Notes under the pieces: model-generated
Database searches by the model: none
Told to the model about the DNA's origin: nothing
Seen by the model: only the letters and a program-made list of their open reading frames with translations
NCBI GenBank assembly: GCA_947069175.1
Contig: CAMTDV010000017.1
Location: 52,709,137 to 52,773,136 of the forward strand
Origin: Scalesia atractyloides
Taxonomy: Eukaryota > Streptophyta > Magnoliopsida > Asterales > Asteraceae
Length of the DNA stretch: 64,000 nt
Reading direction: 5' to 3'
Part shown: positions 46,317-57,345 of the stretch, piece after piece
How positions within the stretch are numbered: position 1 is the stretch's first letter
How the letters are laid out: each line of letters opens with the position of its first letter
Position numbers and translations under genes: made by a program

Positions 46317-47677
46317 TGCCACACCCCGAAATATCAGAGCTGGTGTGACTGGACTTGTATCTTCATTGCACAGCGGAAGTGTTTAATGCTAAGACTTATA
46401 TAAAGTTGAACGCCTACTAGGTACTCGAATTCCAAATGAGTTCTCCTATTCCAACCGTGCTATAGTTTGATTTTTAAAACCTAAGAAAGAAACATGCGAA
46501 AAATCAACATAAAGTTGAGCGAGTTCATAGTTTGTTTTGTTTCAAACGAATCTTAAAACATTTGAAAATCATGCGATTGAAAATCATGTATTTGAAAATC
46601 ACGCATTTGAAAACCGGTTTATGAGATCATAATATATCAAAGCGTTTGAAATGTCATAACTGTCTATCGGTATTAAAATGTTTTCCATTATGTTTGTAAA
46701 CCGATGCATGTAACTGTTGTTTGTAAACCGGTAATAAAATCATAGTATGTAGAATGCCCATGGAATCTAAGAATCAATCAGTGGGCAGCGAACCCCCTAA
46801 CATTATGTACCATAAGTAAATAACAAAACTGAGACAACTTTGTTCTCAATTGGGCTCACAAAAGCACCCCACGGTTAACAAACTAGGGGTGAAGCGTATC
46901 TCAAGCTCAGTAGATCTACACCTTTTGCACCTTGGTCACTAAGTGATTAATGGTTACCAATGTCATAATCCTACTTACGTACATAGATCTATTGTCATCT
47001 AATTCCATAGCTACATACCAAATATCATAATCTGTGTCGTTGGGCCTAGCCCTGTTATCTTGTCATCTGTGTTATTGGGCCTAGCCCATGTTATCTTGTC
47101 ATCTGTGTTATTGGGCCTAGCACATGTTATAAATTCAAGTATGTTTCGAAAACACGTATATTCTTGTAAAAACTGATATGTTTGGCATAAACTTTTCATA
47201 AACCATTTGTGTTAACTGGAATACGTTTGTTATATGGTTTAGAAATATATGATTTGCATTTATCGAAATATTGTGTGCTTTCGCAAAACTTGCATGTCTT
47301 TCCAGCCTGGAATACATTTATAAAGTAAAACGGTAAAAAAATGGGGGTTATGAACTCACCTTGACATTCCTGTGCAAAGCTAGCTTGGCGTGATTCCGTG
47401 ATGTGGTTTCCAAGACTTGATTCGCTAGTGTGCATTCTATAATATCCCTAACACGGAATATCTATTAGTTTCTAAGTAAGAGCAGTAACTAAACTATGTG
47501 TGACCGAGCTCTACCGTATCGTTAATCGAGCGATTCGATTGTAAGTTGTTAACTTAATGAAAACGATTAAGTTGTACTTGATTAGTTCGTTTATTGTCGG
47601 TAATTAATAAGTCTTGGAAAGACTTAGTCCTCGATAGGTTTAGAACATGTGAATATTTATATAGAAAATCTATAAAT
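46317..47677 (-). repeat. 5' LTR of element B, truncated
   Basis: Matches 40183-41543 closely, then stops at the LTR of element C. It starts TGCCACACC (one change from TGTCACACC). Confidence 0.9.
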
Positions 47678-48435
47678 TGAAGGTCCGGATCGGTTCACCG
47701 AAGAACACAAACCTGCGTTTAATCCGGTTTAACGTGCGGAATCCGTTAAACCGAACCATAATCGTGACAGTGAATCGTAAATAATCAACGTTTATTACGT
47801 TCTAATCGACAACCGGACAGAGTTTCGACGTTTACGTTACAAAAACGACTCGATCTATATCGGAACCGAAGAACTTATAGTTGAGCGAAGTTGTTGTTCG
47901 TTCGATCTCCTTTTGTGCGAAGTTGAACATCTGATATTTATAGTTGCCTCACTTCGTATGAATGCATGCATCCAACTTCGAGCGAACTTTATCATCAAAT
48001 GTTGTTTTGTGCGAACTTGATATGTACATCGTGCAAACTGTTTAGTTTCCATGCATGTTGACTTTGTATGATGATGTTATGATGATGAAGATGATATGAG
48101 GTCATCATCTTGTATGATGACATCATGTCTGATCAAATCCGCTCTCTCTTAGGACCCATTTTAACAAATGAATTAATTAAGTCCAAATTTTAAAAAGATG
48201 AATAAGCAGGTTTATATAAAAAAATGCTATATATATTCCGAAACAGGCTATACAGACTGAAAAACTGCATCTTTACAAAATTCATACCAATCTATCGTAC
48301 CGAATCCTAACCTGACCTATACAATTCTAATACAACCTAGCGAAACCTCTGTCCCGTATTTTACAAACTCAAGACACTAGACATTACACGTACAATTAGA
48401 TTTCTATCTATGGCCACACGGATAGAGCACTAACA
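47678..48435 (-). repeat. 3' LTR of element C
   Basis: 758 bp, TGAAGGTCCGGATCGG to GAGCACTAACA, followed by GTCTCCCCCTTGGAC. Contains ACTTCGAGCGAACTT-like half palindromes (near 47970) and a possible minus-strand TATA at 47935-47945. Confidence 0.8.
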
Positions 48436-49952
48436 GTCTCCCCCTTGGACATAGCTAGAAATCTGTGATGTTTAGTCTTGAACTGTCTTGGATAACTTCT
48501 TCAAGTGCAACCATAGTCTCCCCCTTGAATGATGCTCCGAATCTCTAAGATTTGACTTTAAGAACAAACACACGTATCTACACACAAACAGTTTCTTAAC
48601 AATCTTGTTGGTCCGGCTCATATTCAACATTATCTGGTTTCCATGGAAGATTTTGAAACAAAATCTTTTTGGATATTTATTATTGAATACAGAAATGTAA
48701 ACATACTGAAATGTAATATTTACAGTTTATATTTTTGTGAGAAAACGTGCTAGAAGATCATATCAGTTTTACTGAGACATATCAGATACACCGTTGATCT
48801 AAGAAAACACTCAGATTAAACAATTCACATGGATTGTCGATATTGTTGTGCACTTAAACTCAATCTAAAAACTTTTGTAATGCTTACCGATTATGTTAAG
48901 GTACATTAATTTGCACTAAGTTCTTATGGACCCCACAATCTCAGCATATCCCCTCATCATGTAATACACTGACATAAGTAATGCCTTTAAACTTTCATCA
49001 ACTGTGATATGTGTGAAGATAACGCAAAATGTTTAAACATTAACAATCAGGTCGATCTTTCGATACGCAGAGAAAGTCCAATGTTTAAACAAAATAAGAA
49101 ATGAAAAACAAGTTGAAGTTGTTTAGGTCTTAACCACCAGTTCGATATTCACATATACGCAGAGGTGATCCAAGATTTAAATAAAACACCAAGTAAAACA
49201 AAGCAGAAACGTTTAGGCACTAACATCCAGTTCGATACTTTCGTATACGCAGAGGATGTCCAATGCTTAGACAAAATAAAGAGATAAAATAAGTTTAAAT
49301 CTTTTGAAAATGAAAACACAATCACAGTGACTTTTTCAGTAAGATGTGAAAGTTCACAAACTAATCGGTTTTTATGCTTTTCAGCATTCAGCGATTATCG
49401 AGTAGGCACACACTCACGAAGGACAAAACTAAGTACTAGGCTTTTCTATTTAGGTTTGCATCATTTTCGCAAAACTACTAGTCTAGCTGAGCCTACCGAC
49501 ACATGTGAGATTGTTTAACCATTTTAAACAATACATATCTTTAGCATGCACTGATAGTCCACTGATGTACTATCATTTCCTTTTTTTGCACAAGTAATCT
49601 CATTTTTCATGTTTCAATGTTTATGACATTTTGAGATTTTCTGTTGTTTTTGGCTTTTTGAAAATTTTTATCTATCTAAAATGATTTTGAAATGATGTTA
49701 TTCAATTTTACAGAAAACTTTTGATTTTGACAATTTTAAAATTTTTCTCCCCCTAAAATTGAAAACATCCTTTCGAAAACGAAAATAAGAATCTTCCATT
49801 TTAACCATTTAATGACTTTTTATGAATGTGAACGCGAGACTACCATTTTGTTTGTGTGGAATATCACTCATGTCTCTTTGCTTGAACAACCACTGCTTCT
49901 GAAATGACGTTTTGCTTGAAGCTTGGTTATCCTGCACATTCAAAAAATTTAA
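48436..49952 (-). other. 3' non-coding region of element C with hairpin repeats
   Basis: Polypurine tract at the left edge; a second CTCCCCCTTGAA lies at 48512. Three related units at 49031-49270 share a loop with CAGTTCGATA and TATACGCAGAG and carry paired flanks. A TCCACTGATGTACTATCATT block at 49556 is shared with F and E. No gene. Confidence 0.75.
49031..49270. repeat. Three constant-loop hairpin repeats in element C
   Basis: Unit 1: GTTTAAACATT (49031-49041) faces AATGTTTAAAC (49080-49090), perfect 11 bp. Unit 2: TCTT and CACC face GGTG and AAGA around 49118-49175. Unit 3: GTTTAGGCAC...CATCC faces GGATG...GCTTAGAC around 49211-49271. The loops match, the stems differ. Confidence 0.8.
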
Positions 49953-51771
49953 TCAGTTTTGAATTAGAAACCAATCCATTTTGGATTTAGGTTTACCAAA
50001 TTCATTAACATCTGAAGTAAACAACCCCTCACTTTCTCTTTTATATTCAAACAGTTTGATAAAAACTTTATCTGAAAATTTTACTTTCTTTGATTCTTTA
50101 ACTGTTTGATTAATCGATTTATTCACTGTTCTCTCTTTTGTCCTCATCTGATGAATTCGTTTTACTTGACTGATCACTCTTTATAGAGTAACACGATTCT
50201 CCAGAACTTGTATCTGAAACGCTCATATCCGAGGACAAAATTTTTTCCAAATACTCTCTAACTTTCTTTCTCTTTTTCCTCAATTTGTCTTTCTGCCCTT
50301 CCGATAATTTCACTTTCTGTTCTTTGGACTTTTCTTCTGTTTTTACTGTCTTCTTCGCAGCTTTTCTGTTCTCCCCCTGAAATTTATCCGACGAACTTCT
50401 GTTTGAATTTATCGGACAATTTCTGGAAATATGACCTTTGATTTTACAATTATAGCATCTTCTCGTATCAAATCTCTTTCTCGGGCAGTTAACAGCAATG
50501 TGTCCATTTACTCCACAGTTGTAACACACCCTGTCATCGCACCTATCTTCTTTATCAAAACATACACTCAAATCATAACATTGATTTGATGTGTAGTAGT
50601 CGTCATTCTTGCTTATCTGTAATTTGATTTGACTTTGAAGCACCGTGGTTCGACCTGCACCACTTATTTCAAATTTTTGTGAGTTCTAATTTTCAATTTT
50701 TTGTGAATTTTTATAATAAATGGATGATCGTACCGATGAACTTTTATTTTTGTTTTGAAAATTTTTAAAATTTTTAAAACTTTGTTTTTCCTTTTGTTTT
50801 TGTTCTCCATTCTGCTTAGAAGGTTTTTGCATTGAGCATTCACCTTTTTCAGTAGATTGTAGAACAGTTTCTTGAAATTTTTCTTTTCGTTTCAAAAATA
50901 TTTCATTTTTATTAAAATTATCATCGGTATCATCATCACAATCCTCAATTATGACATCATCATAATTTGTGACATTGTCACTTATTGGAATTTCCTCTTT
51001 ATTCTTATTGATCGGTTTTGGACATATATGATCTAGAATTAATGACGAAGTCACAAAACCTTTCAACTTTTTTGCTGAATCAACAGTTTTATTTTTCGCA
51101 TTTTCCAATTCTTGTTCAAATTGAGTTATTTTTTCAAGATAAGAATTTATTTATTTTTGTTTTTCAAAAATATTTTCATTTAAAACTAATTTTTCATTTT
51201 CTAACATTTTTATTTGATTTTTAAAACCTTTTTCATTTTCTTTTAGATTTTTATTTTCTAATGTCAAACTCTCCAAATCGTTCAGGAGTTTGGCATAGTC
51301 TAATCTAGATTTATCACATTTTGAGCACACTGGTTCAGAACACGAAGCCTCATTTGTAGTCGTGACGGATTCTTTGACTTCAATATTCTTCACATTTATT
51401 GCTTCACTAACTTTTTGCTTCATTGTCTTCTTCTTTTCAGTTTCTGGTTCGTGTTCTTTAATGCTTATAATAAACTCATCTAGACCTATCCATCTGAACC
51501 ATGGAAATCTTTTCAATTCAAGTAAATAATCATCCCACTCAAAAGATAGAGATTCTGCAAACTTTGATATCTTCTCAGCATCCAATACCCAGACCCAAAT
51601 CCTCATTTCTGAAATCAAATCACATTACCGTTTTATCAACTCATCCAATGTTTCATCTTTCATGATCATAAAACTTTCAAACAAGTGTTTCATAATACTT
51701 TTGTACTGTTGACTCCCTTTCGGAGTTGACACATTAATATTTGATCTCAACCTAAAATCTTCCCAATCCAT
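49953..51771 (-). pseudogene. gag: gag of element C (broken)
   Basis: The start ATG at 51769-51771 opens MDWEDFRLRSNINVSTPKGS. A TAA near 51626 breaks it; later frames are 51618-51151, 51108-50686, 50643-50119 and 50177-49953. The middle is Lys/Glu-rich, probably coiled coil. Two CCHC knuckles occur back to back: CYNCGVNGHIAVNC and CYNCKIKGHISRNC (about 50560-50440). This knuckle pair differs from E, F and D, so C is a separate family. No protease follows. Confidence 0.88.
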
Positions 51772-53318
51772 TTTTTAAATTTGCAACCCACTAAGCTTTG
51801 AACTTGTGAAAATTTGTGTTCTCTTGAAACCCGAATAGCCAATCCTAAAAATTTTGTTGATTAAAAACTCGTTTCAAAACGCTTGTAGATTCAATAAATC
51901 ACGACCCAAATTATTCAGATAACCCGGTTCAACTTGAAATCCAATAGCCTCCGGTCCAAATCAATCTTTTAACTAGACCCACTGAAATATCGATTTAACC
52001 ACTTCAAATCCTTAAAATGGACCAAGAAATTTTTAACCCACTAATTAGTATTAAAACTTGAATCCCACTCGTCAACAAGATTTAATCCTCAACTAAAATC
52101 AACTTGACCATGATGTCTCAAAAATCATTTCATTTTCAATTTTCCAAACAAATCACAACTTTCGAGACCAGTTCAATCAAAGTTGTTTTCTTAAGTTCCT
52201 TTCTAAAAAGTCCCTCCTATGTGATATCACTTGTTTTTTTTTTTTTGGATAAAGGATTTACCCGATGAATATTACATCAATCAATCAAAAACAAACAAGT
52301 GAGGCAGACAACAACCTCACTTCTCAAGTATGAGATACCATACTATGTGATATCACTTCTCAACAACATTTGAACTTTTTAATCTCTTTTTATCAGTTTA
52401 TTAAAAATTATTTTTGACTTCCCTTTTTTTTAAAAAATATTACTAATGTGAATTCCATATAGAAAACAGGTGACTTTCTATTTTGAAATCTGCCCCCTTT
52501 TTTTAATTCACTAAATCCAAAACCTATTTAATAAAAGTCACTAAAAAACAATATGTTTTTTAAGACTTTCATGATCCATCACTTCGATAACCACACATCA
52601 AATATCAATCTTTATCAGCCGCTAATTAATCTCTTTCTTTGCTATCTTTACTTGTTCTAACATTAAAAAACCATTTTAGCAACACTACATCCGTCATATA
52701 TACCCTTTTTTTTCAACAAGACACCACCGCAAATCGATATCAGTCACTCTGCTTCTAATTCAATTCGAATCAACAACACTACATCTCTCTTCTTTGTTCT
52801 TCGATGTTATAACAAAAAACCTACAAATCTAATAACAGTTTCAGATCCACTTTCTACTTTGATGAACAACTAGCAAAACACACATCCGATTCAGATATGA
52901 AAATTAGATTTCAACAAAAAGGAAACTTATCTGAATCTCTAAAGCATATCGTCCTAATAACAACTCAAGCCGATTTGTGAAACCGTTGCTACAACCAAAA
53001 ACAGGTTCAGATTTGTATTCCTCGTGAATTAATGATGCGCATATATCACTGTTTTCATTTTTTCACGTTTATTTTTTATGATTAACTGTGTAAACGCCGA
53101 CAAAATATTTCTTGTTATGATGTTATAAGCAATATATTCAGATTTCATCCAGTTTGATCGTCAAAATAGTCCGAAAATATCAAACCTTTAACCGAAAATC
53201 ATTGAAACAATCCGAAAAACACAATCGATAGACGAAATAATATGAAATTCTTGAAATCACACTGAAACAGTCCGAAACTCGTCCGAGTTCGCACACGATT
53301 ACACGCAAAACTTCCGTA
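51772..53318 (-). other. Leader of element C
   Basis: About 1.5 kb, AT-rich, non-coding, without the AAGTTCG palindromes of E. A 110-bp retroposon is inserted at 52233-52342. Confidence 0.7.
52217..52358 (-). mobile_element. Small poly(A) retroposon with 16-bp target duplication
   Basis: CTATGTGATATCACTT occurs at 52217-52232 and 52343-52358. Between them, on the minus strand, is a 110-bp body ending in 13 A (52246-52234). The body contains AAGTGAGG/CCTCACTT inverted arms (52297-52322). A tail plus a long TSD is the mark of LINE-driven insertion: a SINE or a 5'-truncated LINE end. Family not recognised. Confidence 0.85.
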
Positions 53319-53330
53319 GCTCTGATACCA
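53319..53330 (-). other. Primer binding site beside LTR D
   Basis: The minus strand reads TGGTATCAGAGC, two bases from the LTR at 53333. It belongs to the interior of C. Confidence 0.88.
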
Positions 53331-53332
53331 AC

Positions 53333-53737
53333 TGAAGGACCAATCCTTATAGCATCGGAACCTAGATTTGATATCTAATGTCCATAATAGCGGAAATATT
53401 ATAACACGATTACCAAATAACAAGAATTAATCAGTTAAACGTCAATTTTATTGATAAACTTCAAATCTCCAGTTCGACAGAGCTTCGCTACTCAGAGCAC
53501 CAAAGTTACAAATGATTGAAACAAGCTAGCTATACATAGGCATGCAAGTTCGCTGGTGAGGAAGTGAGTTCGGGCGAACTTGACATAGTCAATCAAGTTC
53601 GGCCGAACTTGACATCACAAAACCATCTCAAGCGAACTTGACATCCAAACACATAAATACTTGACTTTGCTAGCCTATACCCATCTAATCTATACAAACT
53701 CGATATAAGACTAAGACATAGACATTCTGCACCAACA
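53333..53737 (-). repeat. LTR of element D (3' LTR), shared with C
   Basis: 405 bp, TGAAGGACCAATCC to GCACCAACA. Its right half has a perfect 20-bp palindrome TCAAGTTCGG+CCGAACTTGA near 53593 and an AGTTCGGGCGAACT copy. A CCAAATAACAAGAATTA block and CGACAGAGCTTCG match the E LTR in reverse. A PBS lies on its left and a polypurine tract on its right. Confidence 0.88.
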
Positions 53738-54363
53738 GACTCCCCCTTAGATATCGTCTTCGTCTTTTATCAGTCTCCAAAACTTTGTCTTCAATAAATC
53801 TTTAACGTGAACGACCGAAGAAGTTTTTGTACGGCTTCTTTCATCTTTCAAGCTTTGTTCTTGTTCAGCGGACCGACGAACCCCGGTGGTTGGCCGACGT
53901 ACACTTGTTCGCGTAGTTTACCATAGAGAAAAGCTGATTTTACATCCAACTGGTACACCTTAAAACATTTCCAAGCTGCGAATGCAAGGAAAATGCGGAT
54001 TGACTCTAATCGTGCAACCGGTGCATATACTTCTGTGTAGTCAATACCCTCTTGCTGGTGGAAACCTTTGACAACCAACCGAGCTTTTTTTCTGACAATT
54101 ACTCCCCGATCATCCCTTTTACACTTGAAGACCCACTTCGTATCTATAGCTTTCTGCTTCGGTGGTAAGTCTAAAAGCCTCCAAACACCCAATTTCTCGA
54201 ACTGTAACAGTTCCTCTTGCATTGTTATCACCCAGTTCTCATCACCCAGAGCTTCATTAACAGTTTTTTGCTCTATTTGAGAAATGAAACATGAATAGTA
54301 GCAGTAGTCTTGAGTAGGAGCAACTCGGGTGTAGAAACAACTAAGTGCTTTGTTGATTTGGCT
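53738..54363 (-). pseudogene. pol: pol of element D: RT N-terminal fragment
   Basis: 53848-54231 encodes the RT start (LDLPPKQKAIDTKWVFKCKR, VYQLDVKSAFLYGKLREQVY, QPPGFVGPLNKNKA) and stops. The catalytic YVDD half of RT and RNase H are missing; ~100 bp later the polypurine tract (TAAGGGGGAGTC) and LTR follow. 54232-54363 is a broken linker. Confidence 0.9.
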
Positions 54364-55980
54364 TCATGTACGCACACCAGTTTGTAATTCACCAATGATA
54401 TTCGTTGAAGGATGGTAAGAATATGATCTTGGCATGTCTTCGCTAGGAACATCAACTGAGCTTTGCTGATTTGAGATGTTCAGATCAACGTTCAATTCAA
54501 CATTAGGAGCACTTGATGAAGCTTCGTTCTGATTGCTCGGGCTAGCAGTTTGATTTAACATGTTGGATATCTGCTCAACTTCTTCATCCGATGAGGATTC
54601 ACCATCAGCATCAAATGTCGGCGCTTCATCAGAGTCAAAATTCTGATTCTGAGGCATACTTGGCACTGTTGTTGCATTTCCTGGTTCGGAAGAAACATTC
54701 GATAGAGTTATAGACGGTGTTGCTTCTGCTTCAGAAATATTTTCAACTTGAACACCGCTATTACTAGGACCTGCTCCGGAAGATGAAGAATCCAACGTGG
54801 GTTGATTAACCACAATTGGTCTAATGATTTGTTCCTGATTCGCCGACTGTTGAAGATAATATAACGCTGCAATTTCTTCTTCAGACGGTTCTTCCGGCAA
54901 GTCGAATGACTTCCAAAGATCTTGATAGTTGAATAGCCATGCGTCACCTCTTCTTTGAATAGGATCCGTATAGTTGAAGCAATCAACATGCTGTGCTTTA
55001 GTTACCTTTCTCAACAAGGGAACATATACTCTTCCTAGCGGACTCGCATACCCGCCAAAGAAACCTTCAAGCGATTTGGCCCCGAATTTACCACCTTGAT
55101 CGATTACAGTACATGGCGCACCAAAAGGCTCTAAATACTTCAAATTTGGTTTCCTCCGGTGTATCATTTCAAAACATGTCTTTTTTGATGGTTTGACAGT
55201 TAATACCCTGTTTAGTGTGTAGCAAGCCGCTGCAACCGCCTCACTCCATAAGCTTACAGGAAGTTTTGAGTTGGCAAGCATAGTTCTTGCTGTTTCGATT
55301 AAAGTTCTGTTCTTCCTTTCAGCTACACCGTTTTGTTGTGGAGTATAGGGTGCATAGGGTGCACTGAATTCGTACAGAATTCCCTTGGCGTTGCAAAATT
55401 CTTTCATCTTATTATTCTTGAATTCTGTGCCGTTGTCACTGTGGATTCCTCGGACAGGGAGATGACAAAGGTTTTCTCGCTTCTTAAAAAGAATCACCAA
55501 ATTTTCAAATGTTTCATCTTTTGATTCTTGGAAGAAAACCCATGAATAACGTGAATAGTCATCTGTGACGACCAAGCAGTATAAGTCTCCTGAAATACTT
55601 CGAACGTTCACAGGACCATATAAATCCATATGGAGACGTTCAAGCGGCAGCTTAATTGAATTCAAAATCTTCTTCGGATGTGACTTTTTGATTTGCTTCC
55701 CCTTTTTACATTCTAGGCAGTGATCAGTCATATGGAAGCTCTGAAGATTAACAACCTCAACCAGATCATTATGTACCAGAAAGTTCATTTTACGTAAATG
55801 AATGTGCCCCATTTTCCGATGCAAAGAATAGAATCTTTCTCTGTAGCTTTCGTCACAAAACATTGTGCTGATTTTGATGATGTGGTAGCGACGCCCATGT
55901 CTAAGACATAAATCGTTCTCGCGTGGGGCTCGCATCAGAATCCAATCATCGGGTATTTTGAAGCCCGGCTTTAAGATCAT
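54364..55980 (-). CDS. pol: pol of element D: pre-integrase and integrase
   Basis: A 538-codon open frame, the longest in the window. The HHCC zinc site has His at about residues 54 and 59 and Cys at 88 and 91. The catalytic triad is Asp 119 (HMDLYGP), Asp 182 (HSDNGTEF) and Glu 221 (NGVAERKN). I count 38 residues between the second Asp and Glu instead of the usual 35, because of a 9-bp duplication (residues PYAPYT). The C-terminal domain (AKSLEGFFGGYASPLGRVYV) and a Ser/Pro-rich linker follow. It is a fragment of the polyprotein without its own start. Confidence 0.92.
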   Translation of the reverse strand: MILKPGFKIPDDWILMRAPRENDLCLRHGRRYHIIKISTMFCDESYRERFYSLHRKMGHIHLRKMNFLVHNDLVEVVNLQSFHMTDHCLECKKGKQIKKSHPKKILNSIKLPLERLHMDLYGPVNVRSISGDLYCLVVTDDYSRYSWVFFQESKDETFENLVILFKKRENLCHLPVRGIHSDNGTEFKNNKMKEFCNAKGILYEFSAPYAPYTPQQNGVAERKNRTLIETARTMLANSKLPVSLWSEAVAAACYTLNRVLTVKPSKKTCFEMIHRRKPNLKYLEPFGAPCTVIDQGGKFGAKSLEGFFGGYASPLGRVYVPLLRKVTKAQHVDCFNYTDPIQRRGDAWLFNYQDLWKSFDLPEEPSEEEIAALYYLQQSANQEQIIRPIVVNQPTLDSSSSGAGPSNSGVQVENISEAEATPSITLSNVSSEPGNATTVPSMPQNQNFDSDEAPTFDADGESSSDEEVEQISNMLNQTASPSNQNEASSSAPNVELNVDLNISNQQSSVDVPSEDMPRSYSYHPSTNIIGELQTGVRT

Positions 55981-56277
55981 ACACTCTTTGTTGTTGAAGT
56001 GAACCGTGAACTGTTTGTCACAAATCTGCTAAATGCTCAAAAGATTATTCTCAAGCTTAGCAATGTAGTTCACTCGATCAAACGATACTACGCCATTGGA
56101 GAGTTTTCCCTCGGCGACTATCCTTCCACCTTGATTACCGGCAAATCCAACATATTCGCCATTAATAGCTTTTATGTGGAAAAAAGAGCTTTCATCCCTG
56201 TCAAATGTCTGGACGCTCCACTATCCAAAATCCACTTTGAAAGAACGGATCTTTGGAGCCCCTGCACATATTAAAAT
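55981..56277 (-). pseudogene. pol: pol of element D: protease
   Basis: The active site DSGASRHLTG (DSGAS codons at 56211-56225) is present. The frame ends at a TAA about 15 codons later; the rest (NGEYVGFAGNQGGRIVAEGK, VVSFDRVNYIAKLENNLLSI) continues in another frame. Confidence 0.88.
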
Positions 56278-57345
56278 CTAGTTAAACAGCGTGGCCCAAG
56301 CCTTCTTGGTCTTGGGTTTGGGATAAAAAGCTTGGTAATCATCCTCATAATCTCCATGTGAGCCTCCACTGTCAGTTACATTTTCAAAGTTCACTTTCTT
56401 TTTACCTTTTGTTGATTTGACAGTTTCAGTTTTGATCTCAGATTTTGATTCTTTCTTGTTATCAGTCTTAACAAGCTCAGACTTGATAACCTCAGATGTT
56501 GTTGACTTTTTCTTAGCAATCCAGGCTTGTGATTTTATGTTTGCCTTTTTGATGTAAAACTTTGTTTTGATTGCCCTGGAAGTTTCACCTTTTTTGAAAG
56601 TTGAGTTTTCAAATTTCTTTTCAGTTTTAGGTTTAACCTCAAGTTTTGATTCATTTCTTTTCAAAATCGTTACAGGTTTTACAAACTCTGGTTGCTTTGG
56701 TTTTACAACATCTGAACTTTCCTTCCTTCGAAGATAGGCCGGCTTAGATTTCGGATACTTCCGTGCAATTTGACCAACTTCATTGCACTTGAAGCAAGTA
56801 CGATCATCATGTGAATGACCACTAGTGGATTTTACACCACTTGCAGCTTTGGCCTTATCTCGAAGTTCTTTTGCTTTTTTAAATTCATCGTTTGATTGTT
56901 TTCCAATCAAACTTTCTTCTTGAACCGTGCTCGTCCCATAAACGAATTTCATGTTTTTATCTTTGTACTCGTGAAATGGTGACTTTTTCTTAACCGGTTC
57001 TTCTTCCACATCTAAACCCAACCCAGCTCTCCGGTTTTCCGGATGATCACCACCCTTTCTCCGGTAGTTATTGAAATTTCTTTTGGGTTTAGAATAGAAT
57101 TTCTTTTCATTTTTCTCCAGGTCCTCTAATGTAACTTTAACCAGTTTGAACAGTTTATCCAATTGATCTTCTTTGACATTCCGAATCGGAAAACTGTCAT
57201 CAAAGTATAATCTATCAGATTCCTTAACCTTGTACATGACAACGTTAGGATCATCACATAAACCACCTTCTGGTGATGTATCGTCATCTTCGGATTTTGT
57301 GTCAGAACAGTTCAAACTCGAGGTGGCGCTCTCAAAGCTGCCATC
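56278..57345 (-). pseudogene. gag: gag of element D, C-terminal half
   Basis: A 345-codon frame matching the C-terminal part of E gag: DPNVVMYKVKESDRLYFDDS, FKLVKVTLEDLEKNEKKFYS, HPENRRAGLGLDVEEEP, FVYGTSTVQEESLIGKQSND. Its knuckle CFKCNEVGQIARKY has lost the His and the last Cys. The N-terminal half is missing because G interrupts at 57345. Confidence 0.9.

Larger units (their letters stand above)
40183..47677 (-). mobile_element. Non-coding long-LTR element B (LARD-like)
   Basis: Minus-oriented: 3' LTR (40183-44042), polypurine tract, a 2.26 kb interior with no gag-pol, PBS (46301-46313) and the first 1.36 kb of the 5' LTR, cut at 47677 by element C. Long LTRs with a non-coding interior fit a large retrotransposon derivative moved by a gypsy partner. 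It sits in LTR W. Confidence 0.85.
47678..53332 (-). mobile_element. Gag-only copia derivative C
   Basis: 3' LTR (47678-48435), polypurine tract, 1.5 kb 3' region, broken gag (49953-51771), leader and PBS (53319-53330). No pol. The LTR next to its PBS (53333-53737) is shorter and different from its 3' LTR and belongs to element D by sequence. Confidence 0.8.
53333..57345 (-). mobile_element. Copia element D, truncated by element G
   Basis: LTR (53333-53737), polypurine tract, RT N-terminal part, integrase, protease and the C-terminal part of gag, cut at 57345 where G's LTR begins. RT after the QPPGFVGP segment and all of RNase H are deleted. It is the same family as E, judged by gag and LTR similarity. 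Confidence 0.88.
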
